This document shows positions 57,511-64,000 of a stretch of 64,000 bases of DNA, one piece after another; position 1 is the first letter of the stretch; every line of letters begins with the position of its first letter. The stretch spans positions 1 to 64,000 of the forward strand of contig DATCEH010000092.1 in assembly GCA_036510225.1 (NCBI GenBank). Direction: 5' to 3'. Position numbers and translations under genes: made by a program. The notes below the pieces were generated by a model, which saw only the letters and a program-made list of their open reading frames with translations, had not been told where the DNA came from and did no database searches. This stretch comes from Palsa-513 sp036510225 (GTDB taxonomy: Bacteria > Actinomycetota > Thermoleophilia > Solirubrobacterales > Solirubrobacteraceae).

Positions 57511-58889
57511 GCGACGGCGCGCGAGTAGAACGCCGCCTCCGCCCGCCCCAGCTCGGTCCGCGGCTCGTCGCCGAACATCCACTCCCGGGCGATCCGGTGC
57601 CAGTTGCCCCGCGCCCGCAGCTGGCCCATCACGGCCAGCGTGAGCGTCTCCGTCCGCCGGCCGAAGAGGTGATCAGGCGGGAGCGTCTCGTGACGCATCT
57701 GCCGGTAGTACCGCGACCGCGGATCGGACATGTCGATCATCACCTGCGTCGCGATCTCCGGAGTCAGCTCGAGCTCGGCGTCTTCGGTGTACCACCACGT
57801 CAGGTCACGCGCCTGCGCGAGGATCTGCTCCGGCTTGTAGCGGTCCGGATCGGCCAGGAAGCCGCCGGACACGAGGTGCTCGATCAGCCGCTCGCCGTCT
57901 CCGGCCACCGTCAGCCGCGTCGCCTCCAGCTCGAACTCGGCGACGCTCGCGTCGATCCGCTTGAACAGCCCGAAGTCGAGGAACGCCGCCCGGCCGTCGT
58001 CGAGCAGCATGAAGTTGCCCGGATGAGGGTCGCCCGAGAACTGGTGGTGGCGGTACATGCAGCCGAAGTAGAACCGGAAGACGATCTCCCCGACCCGGTC
58101 GCGCTCGGCCTGCGCCAAGTCCTTGATCTCCTCGAAGCCCCTCCCCTCGAGAAACTCGCTGACCATCACGCGCTCGTGCGAAAGCGACGTGATCACCTCT
58201 GGAATGACGATGAACGGGTGCCCCCGGAAGATCCGCGCCATCGACCGCTGGTTGGATGCCTCGAGCTCGTAGTCGAGCTCCTCCCCGATCCGCTCGCTGA
58301 TCTCCCGGGCGATCGCCCGGACGTCCAGCCCGGGAGCCACCCGCTTCATCAGCCGCATGATCATCCCGAGGTTCTGCATGTCCGCCCGGACGGCCACCGC
58401 CACCCCCGGGTACTGGACCTTGACCGCCACCTCCCGACCGTCGTGCAGCCGCGCCCTGTAGACCTGCCCGATCGACGCCGCCGCGATCGGGTCCTCGTCG
58501 AACTCGGCGAAGACCTTCCGGATCGGCTCGCCGTACTCCGCCTCGATGACCCGCTTCATGTCCCTGAACGCCACCTTCGGCGCCGAGTCCCGAAGCTCGC
58601 CGAGCTTGCGCTGGAACTCCTCCCGGTACTCCTCCGGGACCAGGCCCACGTCGAGGAACGACATCACCTGACCCAGCTTCATCGCCGCGCCCTTCATCGC
58701 CCCCAGCGCCGTCACGATCTGCTGGGCCGTCTCGATCTGCCGGCGATCCAGCGCCGCCTTCGCGGCCTCGTCGCCCCGCGCGACGTTCGCCGCCCGCGTC
58801 CCGATCTGCTTGGCCGCCTGCCCGGCCGCGAGGCGCCCGACCTTCGCCGAGCGCCGGACGCGTGATGTCGGGATCGGATCGCGTGCCAC
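57507..58889 (-). CDS. ABC1/UbiB (AarF) atypical kinase family protein
   Basis: This 460-residue protein-kinase-like protein has the KxGQ motif in AMKLGQVMSFLDVGLVPEEY, an Ala-rich loop AAASIGQVYRARL, VAVKVQYPGV, the catalytic loop GDPHPGNFML and the DFG in AAFLDFGLF. Family members assist in quinone or lipid metabolism. GTG at 58889 is chosen because upstream codons only mirror the neighbouring gene's end. It is coupled to a VTT membrane protein. Confidence 0.9.
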   Translation of the reverse strand: MARDPIPTSRVRRSAKVGRLAAGQAAKQIGTRAANVARGDEAAKAALDRRQIETAQQIVTALGAMKGAAMKLGQVMSFLDVGLVPEEYREEFQRKLGELRDSAPKVAFRDMKRVIEAEYGEPIRKVFAEFDEDPIAAASIGQVYRARLHDGREVAVKVQYPGVAVAVRADMQNLGMIMRLMKRVAPGLDVRAIAREISERIGEELDYELEASNQRSMARIFRGHPFIVIPEVITSLSHERVMVSEFLEGRGFEEIKDLAQAERDRVGEIVFRFYFGCMYRHHQFSGDPHPGNFMLLDDGRAAFLDFGLFKRIDASVAEFELEATRLTVAGDGERLIEHLVSGGFLADPDRYKPEQILAQARDLTWWYTEDAELELTPEIATQVMIDMSDPRSRYYRQMRHETLPPDHLFGRRTETLTLAVMGQLRARGNWHRIAREWMFGDEPRTELGRAEAAFYSRAVA

Positions 58890-58947
58890 TCGCCTCAAGA
58901 CTAGGCGTTCGCGGTCGCGTCCGCGACCCCTCGGACGACCGGTCGCC

Positions 58948-59700
58948 CTACCGGGTCTGAACCTGCGATCCGGGCACGATCTCGTCACGCCCGTCCGGCC
59001 ACCGGACCCACGCCTTGTGACCGCCGTCGTAGTCGTCACCCAGCAGGATCAGCGTCGCCGGATCGCCGAGCGCCGTGCACGGACTCGAACCCTCCCGGTC
59101 GAGCCCCCGCCAGACCCGGATGAACGAGTTCGTCTCCCACTCCTGGCCGACCGTCGTCGGGTCGGTGTGCCCCGGATGGATCACCGTCCGCCGGTCGAGC
59201 TCCATCAGGGTTCCCATGATCGAGTCCTTCAGATCCTGATAGGTCGTGTGGCCCGGCGCCCGGACCCCGCCGACCGAGTTCCGAAACAGGGTGTCCCCCG
59301 TGAAGACGCCTTGTGTCCCCTCGTGGTCGACCAGGAACGACAACATCCCCGCCGTGTGGCCCGGCGTGTGCAGCGGCCGGATGTCGAGCTCGCCGATCTT
59401 CAGCCGCTCGCCCGCTCCGATCGTCCCCGTCGCCCCGGGGACGGCGTCAGCCTCCAGCGGGTGGATCAGGACCGCCAGATCCGGCCACCGAGCGGTCAGC
59501 TTCGCGAGCTCGCTGACGTGGTCGAAGTGGTGATGGGTCAGCAGGACATGGGTCGGCGTGATCTCCAACTGCTCGGTCACCTCGATCAACGGCTCGACCG
59601 GCCCGCCCGCGTCGATGAAGGCCCCGACCCCGCCGGCCCGGTCACCGACCAGGTACGTGTTCGACAGATATTGGTCGTTCATCGACCGCTCGACGATCAT
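58948..59700 (-). CDS. Metallo-beta-lactamase-fold hydrolase, glyoxalase II-like
   Basis: This 250-residue protein has the metal motif LLTHHHFDHVSELA (HxHxDH), LHTPGHTAGMLSFLV, VFTGDTLFRNSVGG and HPGHTDPTTVGQEWETN. These are the spacing and end typical of glyoxalase II or persulfide-dioxygenase-like MBL proteins. ATG at 59700 or GTG at 59718 could start. It is divergent from a glyoxalase I-like gene with a spacer of about 48 bp, which suggests joint function in aldehyde or thioester detoxification. Confidence 0.88.
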   Translation of the reverse strand: MIVERSMNDQYLSNTYLVGDRAGGVGAFIDAGGPVEPLIEVTEQLEITPTHVLLTHHHFDHVSELAKLTARWPDLAVLIHPLEADAVPGATGTIGAGERLKIGELDIRPLHTPGHTAGMLSFLVDHEGTQGVFTGDTLFRNSVGGVRAPGHTTYQDLKDSIMGTLMELDRRTVIHPGHTDPTTVGQEWETNSFIRVWRGLDREGSSPCTALGDPATLILLGDDYDGGHKAWVRWPDGRDEIVPGSQVQTR

Positions 59701-59735
59701 CGCCGCGAATGCTCGCACGTCCGACGACTCGGCGC

Positions 59736-59741
59736 TAGGCT
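59736..59741 (+). promoter_or_regulatory. -10-like box of the glyoxalase I-like gene
   Basis: TAGGCT ends 7 nt before ATG 59749; a leaderless start is predicted. Confidence 0.35.
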
Positions 59742-59748
59742 TCGACCC

Positions 59749-60126
59749 ATGGAGCTGATTCACACCTGCTACCGGATCGGCGAGATCGACCGATCGGTCG
59801 CCTTCTACGAGGCGCTCGGCTTCGAAGAGCTCAAGCGGATGCCGATCCGCCAGGAGGCGATCAACGTCTTCATGGGTCTCCCCGGCGACGGCCCCCGCCT
59901 CGAGTTGACCTACAACTTCGGCGTCGACACCTACGAGATGGGGACCGGCTACAACCACATCGCGTTGCGCGTCGAAGACCTCGACGGAACCCTGGAGCGC
60001 CTGGCCGAGCACGGCATCGAGCCCGAGAAGCCGCCGTACTCGATTCGCGAGGGCGGGTCCCGCCTCTGCTTCGTCAGGGACCCCGACGGCTACCGGATCG
60101 AGCTGATCGAGGGCAAGCCGGCGTAG
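59749..60126 (+). CDS. VOC-family lyase, lactoylglutathione lyase (glyoxalase I)-like
   Basis: This 125-residue protein begins MELIHTCYRIGEIDRSVAFY. It carries the four metal ligands of glyoxalase I in the right places: His5, Glu in RLELTYNFG, His in GYNHIALRV and Glu in YRIELIEG. Glutathione is usually absent from actinobacteria, so another thiol cofactor (mycothiol or similar) is likely; that is inference. It is divergent from an MBL-fold hydrolase gene. Confidence 0.88.
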   Translation: MELIHTCYRIGEIDRSVAFYEALGFEELKRMPIRQEAINVFMGLPGDGPRLELTYNFGVDTYEMGTGYNHIALRVEDLDGTLERLAEHGIEPEKPPYSIREGGSRLCFVRDPDGYRIELIEGKPA

Positions 60127-60220
60127 TCGTCCGGCATGGCTCGTGGTCGCCGGGTCGCCGACGAGGTGTCCGCGGGCGGGTGCGGGGGCGGGTGCGGGGG
60201 CGGGTCGGGCGTGGGGGAGG

Positions 60221-60486
60221 CGTGGGATGTGATCGACCAGGCTCCTCCCGAGCGGCGGAGGTGGATGCTCAGACCTTCGTCGCAAAGTAGTTGACTGAGT
60301 CAGTCAACTACTTTCCTTGGAGAGTCCACTTCTCCGACGGCCCAGTCCCCGCAGAGCGCTCGCCCCTCTGGCCTCCCGAGCCCGGCCCGAATGATCCTCT
60401 CGACGGCATGCTCGCCGAGCCCCCGCCACGTGAGCATCGCCGCCGCGAATGTCACCCGCAACCGGGACCTGACCCGAAGACCGGGG
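60221..60486 (+). repeat. Interspersed palindromic repeat, copy C
   Basis: The copy runs from GTGGGATGTGATCGACC at 60221, through a perfect 31-nt palindrome about a central base (60284-60314; half site AAAGTAGTTGACTGA), to the distal part CACGTGAGCATCGCCGCCG and ends near 60486. It is in the opposite orientation to copy A. It lies between convergent genes. The whole space 60127-60722 has no gene and is mostly copies C and D. Confidence 0.85.
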
Positions 60487-60533
60487 AATCGCCGGCGTCC
60501 AACACGCCCGGGCCGCCGCCGGCCATAACCGCG

Positions 60534-60680
60534 AAAGCCGCTGACTCAGTCAGCCACTTTTCTCGGAGAGTCTCCTTCTCTCGACCACCCGGTCCCCCGC
60601 GGAGAGCCCCGCCTGACCTCTCGAGCCCGAGCGGAGCATCCTCGTCGACACGCCCGCCCGCGGCCCCGGGGCCCAGGCGC
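60534..60680 (+). repeat. Interspersed palindromic repeat, copy D (truncated)
   Basis: The copy starts within the palindrome (CTGACTCAGTCAGCCACTTT, 60541-60560) and continues through TCTCGGAGAGTCTCCTTCTC, CCCGGTCCCCCGCGGAGAG and CTCGAGCCCGAGCGGAGCAT, matching copy C in order but lacking its left end. It is in tandem with copy C in the same orientation. Confidence 0.7.
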
Positions 60681-60722
60681 CGTCCGGTCCCCGGCCCCCG
60701 GCCCCGCCCGGCCCGGCCCCTG

Positions 60723-61037
60723 TCAGGCCGTGGCGGTCGGCTCGTCCTCGCGGGGGCCGACCGGCGCCATCGGCAGCTCGACCGGCTGGACATTCTCGAC
60801 GACCTCGGCGACCTCGGCCTCGATCCCGAACGCCGACCCGTCGCAGTCGATCCGAAACCGCTTCGGAGCAACCCGCTCGTCGGCGAGCACGGGGATCCCC
60901 CAGAGCTCGTCCCACCCGAACATCTCGTGGTTTCCGGGGTTAAGGAGGATCGCCCGGGGAGCCATCGGACAGCTCTCGGCGTGGTGGTCTACCCCCCGTC
61001 GGATGAACTCCAGCATCTCGGCTTCGAGCGACGCCAT
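60723..61037 (-). CDS. Hypothetical protein downstream of the ABC exporter
   Basis: This 104-residue soluble protein begins MASLEAEMLEFIRRGVDHHA. It includes CPMAPRAILLNPGNHEMFGW and a second Cys in FRIDCDGSAFGIE. Two His and two Cys might bind metal, but no family is recognised. It follows the ABC exporter gene by 11 bp and is probably in the same operon. Confidence 0.7.
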   Translation of the reverse strand: MASLEAEMLEFIRRGVDHHAESCPMAPRAILLNPGNHEMFGWDELWGIPVLADERVAPKRFRIDCDGSAFGIEAEVAEVVENVQPVELPMAPVGPREDEPTATA

Positions 61038-61048
61038 CCTAGAGAAAC

Positions 61049-62869
61049 CTATCGCTCGGCCTCGGGCGCCGCGAGGGTCGACCCATCGCGGGCGACCAGG
61101 GCTGCGTAGTAACCACCGGCGTCGAGCAGCTCGTCGTGGGTTCCCCGCTCGACGATCCGCCCGTGGTCGAGGACGACGATCTGGTCGGCGTCCCGGACGG
61201 TCGACAGGCGGTGGGCGATCGTGATCGTCGTCCGCCCCTCGGACAACCGGTCGAGCGCTTCCTGGACATTGCGCTCGGTCTGCGTGTCGAGCGCGCTGGT
61301 CGCCTCGTCGAGGACCAGGACCGGCGGGTTGCGCAGGACCGTCCGGGCGATCGCGATCCGCTGCTTCTCGCCACCCGAGAACCTGTATCCCCGCTCGCCG
61401 ACGACCGTGTCGTACCCCTCCGGCAGTGCCGCGATCATCTCGTGGATCGCCGCGACCCGGGCCGCAAGCTCGACCTCCTCGTCGGTCGCGTCCGGCCTCG
61501 CGAAGCGGAGGTTCTCGCGGACGGTCGCGTGGAAGAGGTACGTCTCCTGTGAGACGACGCCGACTGTCGCGGCCAACGACGCGAAGCTCGCCGCCCGGAC
61601 GTCGACCCCGTCGATCGTCACGCTGCCCCGCTGCGGCTCGTACAGGCGGGCGATCAGGTATCCCAGCGTCGTCTTGCCCGAACCCGTCTCCCCGACGACC
61701 GCGGTCCGCGTCCCCGCCGGGACGACCATGTTGATCCCGTCGAGCGTCGGCGCCCCGTCCGGCGTGTACCGGAAGGCGACGTCCTCGAGGCGGACCTCAC
61801 CCAGCAGCTCGTCCGTCCGCAGCTCGACCGGGTCGGCCGCCTCGGTGATGTCGACCGGGAGGTCGAGGTACTCGAAGATCCGATCGAACAGGGCCCGGGC
61901 CGTCTGGATGCTGACGTTTACCGAGAGGAGCTGGCCGATCGGGAACAGGAGGCGCGTCTGCTGGGTCGCGATCGCCACAGCCGTCCCGATCTGGATCGGG
62001 TGGCCGAGGTTGATCGAGTGCTGTCCGGCGAACCAGTAGACCAGCGGCGGCATGATCCCGAAGGTCATCTGGATCGACGACATCCGCCACCGGCCGGCCA
62101 TCGTCGCCCGGACCTCGAGGTCGGCGACCTGCTTGGACTGGCCGGCGAACCGGTCGGTCAGGTCCTCGCCCCGGCCCATCGTCTTGCCGAGCAGCATCCC
62201 CGAGACCGACAGCGACTCCTCGACCAGCGAGGACAGGTCGGCAAGCCGGCGCTGGCGCTGCTTGGTGATCTTCCGCCGCTCCTCACCGACCTTGCGGGTC
62301 ATCAGGATGAAGAACGGCAGCAGGCAGAGCGAGAAGATCGCCAGCTGCCAGCTGAGCAGGACCATCGCGACGACCGTCGCGACGACCGTCGTCACGTTCT
62401 GGGCGATCGACGTTCCCGTACTCGTCACGACGCTGTCGATCCCGCCGATGTCGTTGGAGATCCGCGACTGGACCTCGCCGGTCCGGCTCCGCGTGAAGAA
62501 GGCCAGCGACATCTGCTGGAGATGGCGGTAGACCGACGCCCTCAGGTCGTGCATGACGCGCTGGCCGACGACGTTCGACAGATACGTCTGGGCGACCGTC
62601 AGGACGTTCGAGACGACCGAGATCCCGATCATCCCGAGCACGAGCAGTGTCAGCAGGCTCGTGTCGTGTTCCGGGTACGCCTTGTCGATCACCGCCCTCA
62701 GCAGAAACGGCGATATCGCGCTGAGCCCGGACGAGATCAGGATGACGACGAGAACGAGCCCAAGCCGACGACGGTACGGCCGGAACAGGCCGATGATCCG
62801 CCCCCGCTGGAGAGGTCTCCCCGACGAGACCGTCGTCCACTCCGGCTGCACGGGTGGATCCAGCCTCAT
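61049..62869 (-). CDS. ABC exporter, fused permease and ATPase half-transporter
   Basis: This 606-residue protein has an N-terminal ABC membrane domain with six helices (about 30-330). The nucleotide-binding domain follows with Walker A VVGETGSGKTTLG, signature FSGGEKQRIAIA (Phe instead of the usual Leu), Walker B VLVLDEATSALD and the switch His in TITIAHRLSTV. It would homodimerise and export a lipid or drug-like compound. It is 4 bp overlapped with an upstream MarR gene, which probably represses it. Confidence 0.93.
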   Translation of the reverse strand: MRLDPPVQPEWTTVSSGRPLQRGRIIGLFRPYRRRLGLVLVVILISSGLSAISPFLLRAVIDKAYPEHDTSLLTLLVLGMIGISVVSNVLTVAQTYLSNVVGQRVMHDLRASVYRHLQQMSLAFFTRSRTGEVQSRISNDIGGIDSVVTSTGTSIAQNVTTVVATVVAMVLLSWQLAIFSLCLLPFFILMTRKVGEERRKITKQRQRRLADLSSLVEESLSVSGMLLGKTMGRGEDLTDRFAGQSKQVADLEVRATMAGRWRMSSIQMTFGIMPPLVYWFAGQHSINLGHPIQIGTAVAIATQQTRLLFPIGQLLSVNVSIQTARALFDRIFEYLDLPVDITEAADPVELRTDELLGEVRLEDVAFRYTPDGAPTLDGINMVVPAGTRTAVVGETGSGKTTLGYLIARLYEPQRGSVTIDGVDVRAASFASLAATVGVVSQETYLFHATVRENLRFARPDATDEEVELAARVAAIHEMIAALPEGYDTVVGERGYRFSGGEKQRIAIARTVLRNPPVLVLDEATSALDTQTERNVQEALDRLSEGRTTITIAHRLSTVRDADQIVVLDHGRIVERGTHDELLDAGGYYAALVARDGSTLAAPEAER

Positions 62870-63321
62870 CGGCCGGCCTCCTCCGCGACGAGCCGCTCAA
62901 GGATCTCGGTCGCCCGCTCGAGCGTCCGCAGCTCGTCGGCATCGAGCAGCGTCAGGCGCTCCGCAAGATACGCGTGCTTCTGTCGGCGAGCCGATGCCAA
63001 CAGGTCGCGGCCCGGCTGTGTCACGGCCACCCGATACGAGCGCCCGTCGTCCGGGTCGGCCGTCCGGCTGACGAGGCCGGCGTGCTCGAGGCAGGTGATG
63101 AAGCGCGTCGCCGTCGGACGCTTGACCCGCTCGAACTCGGCCAGCTCGCTCGGCATCAGCGGACCGTGACGCCGGACGGTGAGAAGCGCCGACACCAGCG
63201 ACGGCGAGAGCCCTACATCCGATCGGTTGCGCAGGCTCCGCCCACACCGCAGGACGGCGATCCCCAGGCTGCGGGCGAGCTCTGCCGTCGTATCGGTGGT
63301 TGGGAGAGTTGGTGAGGGCAT
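62866..63321 (-). CDS. MarR-family transcriptional regulator
   Basis: This 151-residue winged-helix protein has the MarR layout. The recognition region is LMPSELAEFERVKRPTATRF, and the wing is GLVSRTADPDDGRSYRVAVT with the conserved DxR. A C-terminal dimer helix follows. Its TGA overlaps the start of the ABC exporter gene (ATGA). Derepression of the exporter by a ligand is the likely role. Confidence 0.93.
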   Translation of the reverse strand: MPSPTLPTTDTTAELARSLGIAVLRCGRSLRNRSDVGLSPSLVSALLTVRRHGPLMPSELAEFERVKRPTATRFITCLEHAGLVSRTADPDDGRSYRVAVTQPGRDLLASARRQKHAYLAERLTLLDADELRTLERATEILERLVAEEAGR

Positions 63322-63779
63322 GTAATTACCTTGCCTAACGATAGCACGCTCAACGATCTCCCTGGAGGCGTCCCGGGGCTCCCCCTCGCCGCCCGCGTCA
63401 GGTCGGCTCGGGCAGCGGCCCGCCCGAGCGACCGTACGTCCGCCGCCGCCGCCGCCGGACGAGACTCACGTCCCGGCGACCGGTCGACACCGGCGATGAT
63501 CTCCCGCAATGCGGCAACCTCCGCGTCGAGCGCCCGGCGTCCGGCCGGCGTGGCAGTCAGCCACGTCCTCTGCCGGCGTCCGTCGAGCACCTTGTCGACC
63601 TTCACGTAGCCCGCCTCCTCCAGCCGACTGATGTTCCGCGAGAGGTTGCCGTCGGTCAGCTCAAGTGTCTTTCGGAGGTAGCCGAAGTCCGCCCGTCCGC
63701 CCTCACAGAGCACGGCGAGGATCCCGAGCCGCGTCCGCTGGTGAACCGCGTCGTCGAGTCGCCGGCTGGGATGACTCAC
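63213..63779 (-). CDS. Winged-helix transcriptional regulator with an unusual run-on C-terminus
   Basis: The first about 95 residues form a compact ArsR/MarR-like regulator: TRLGILAVLCEGGRADFGYL, LTDGNLSRNISRLEEAGYVK and the wing LDGRRQRTWLTATPAGRRAL. It matches small transcriptional regulators of about 100 residues. The frame then runs on for about 90 low-complexity residues through the MarR promoter and 109 bp into the MarR gene. That is probably not native, so a lost stop or frameshift near 63480 is likely. GTG at 63779. Confidence 0.75.
   Translation of the reverse strand: MSHPSRRLDDAVHQRTRLGILAVLCEGGRADFGYLRKTLELTDGNLSRNISRLEEAGYVKVDKVLDGRRQRTWLTATPAGRRALDAEVAALREIIAGVDRSPGRESRPAAAAADVRSLGRAAARADLTRAARGSPGTPPGRSLSVLSLGKVITCPHQLSQPPIRRQSSPAAWGSPSCGVGGACATDRM
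63322..63347 (-). promoter_or_regulatory. Promoter/operator region of the MarR-ABC operon
   Basis: An A/T-rich island of 26 bp stands out in GC-rich DNA. The minus strand reads GTGCTATCGTTAGGCAAGG followed by TAATTAC directly before the ATG. It contains TATCGT as a possible -10 and a repeated AGGC/AAGGT element. Binding by the MarR product is inferred. Confidence 0.4.
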
Positions 63780-64000
63780 GATCGGCCCGCGGCTGACCGG
63801 AGGCCGAGACCGGCGAGCGTCAGGCCGGCGCCAAAGGTCAACTCGACGATCGCCGGCGCGACTCACCGGGCTGTTCGCGCCCGAGGGCACCGACGGCGAT
63901 CGACGCCGAACCGGCGAACGCGATCACCAGGCTGAGCGTGCACGGACAGACGATCACGTGGGTGCTCGGCGGTCAGACGAAGACCGCAGTCCTGCCCTGA
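63780..64000 (-). other. Right-edge segment, possible decayed membrane-protein gene
   Basis: The minus strand has two short hydrophobic frames in different phases: one from GTG 63957 (IVCPCTLSLVIAFAGSASIA, stop at 63838-63840) and one ending just at the regulator start (AIVELTFGAGLTLAGLGLRS, with TGA overlapping the GTG at 63779). Each looks like a piece of a membrane protein. Together they suggest a frameshifted or truncated gene co-transcribed with the regulator, but I cannot name it. Confidence 0.3.

Noticed and set aside
57511..59039. Longer ABC1 protein starting at 59039
   Set aside because: The extra 50 residues are Arg/Gly-rich, antisense to the end of the neighbouring MBL gene, and not part of the ABC1 family. 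The GTG at 58889 gives a normal length.

Overview
This is a very GC-rich (roughly 70 percent by eye), gene-dense chromosomal window from a bacterium. The gene style points to Actinomycetota, most likely class Thermoleophilia (Solirubrobacterales-like): a complete nuoA-N operon, an F420/PPOX-type oxidoreductase, an actinobacterial-type dCTP deaminase, many GTG starts, and many start codons only 6-9 nt behind a -10-like box, as expected for leaderless mRNAs. The lineage is inference from gene style, not from a marker search.

Layout. 1-2.2 kb: a cut WYL-type regulator divergent from a VOC protein, a PIN-toxin remnant, two divergent tRNA-Ser genes and about 0.7 kb of apparently empty or decayed DNA. 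2.3-10.1 kb: PPK2 kinase, a cellulose-synthase-like glycosyltransferase with a coupled leader ORF, a secreted N/Q-repeat protein, serS, a divergent cytochrome c/cupredoxin pair, and a flavin reductase. 10.2-25.8 kb: nuoABCDEFGHIJKLMN in canonical order. 25.8-31 kb: a large secreted beta-propeller/Ig-repeat protein, thyX and an IPT/TIG surface protein. 31-36.4 kb: an acetate/acyl activation unit (satP, acs, acyl-CoA synthetase) and a membrane protein. 36.5-45.7 kb: a CBS protein coupled to a methyltransferase, a flippase-like membrane protein, a Bcp peroxiredoxin, Fpg glycosylase, a glycoside hydrolase, a cyclophilin gene broken by an in-frame TAG, and a DEAD-box helicase. 45.9-54.7 kb: PfkB kinase, cupredoxin, ferritin-like protein, dcd, citrate synthase, YgjP-type protease, pyruvate kinase and a PPOX protein. 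54.7-64 kb: an FG-GAP surface protein, a VTT membrane protein, an ABC1 kinase, a divergent MBL/VOC pair, a MarR-ABC exporter operon and a second regulator at the edge.

The metabolic core is coherent. Acetate uptake and activation, citrate synthase and pyruvate kinase feed Complex I, with small c-type and copper carriers nearby. No phage, transposase, CRISPR or toxin-antitoxin island is visible.

Three things stand out. (1) Wherever adjacent nuo genes are separated by more than a few bases (D/E, G/H, H/I, K/L), the gap is bridged by a micro-ORF whose start touches the upstream stop and whose stop touches the next gene's start, or in the H/I case a candidate start. The same arrangement precedes the glycosyltransferase gene. 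(2) A family of interspersed repeats built around a 31-nt palindrome occurs at about 9.5, 40.1, 51.2, 60.3 and 60.55 kb, and one copy has an internal inversion. (3) The cyclophilin gene is interrupted by a single-base amber codon at the conserved Ser of its GSQFF motif.
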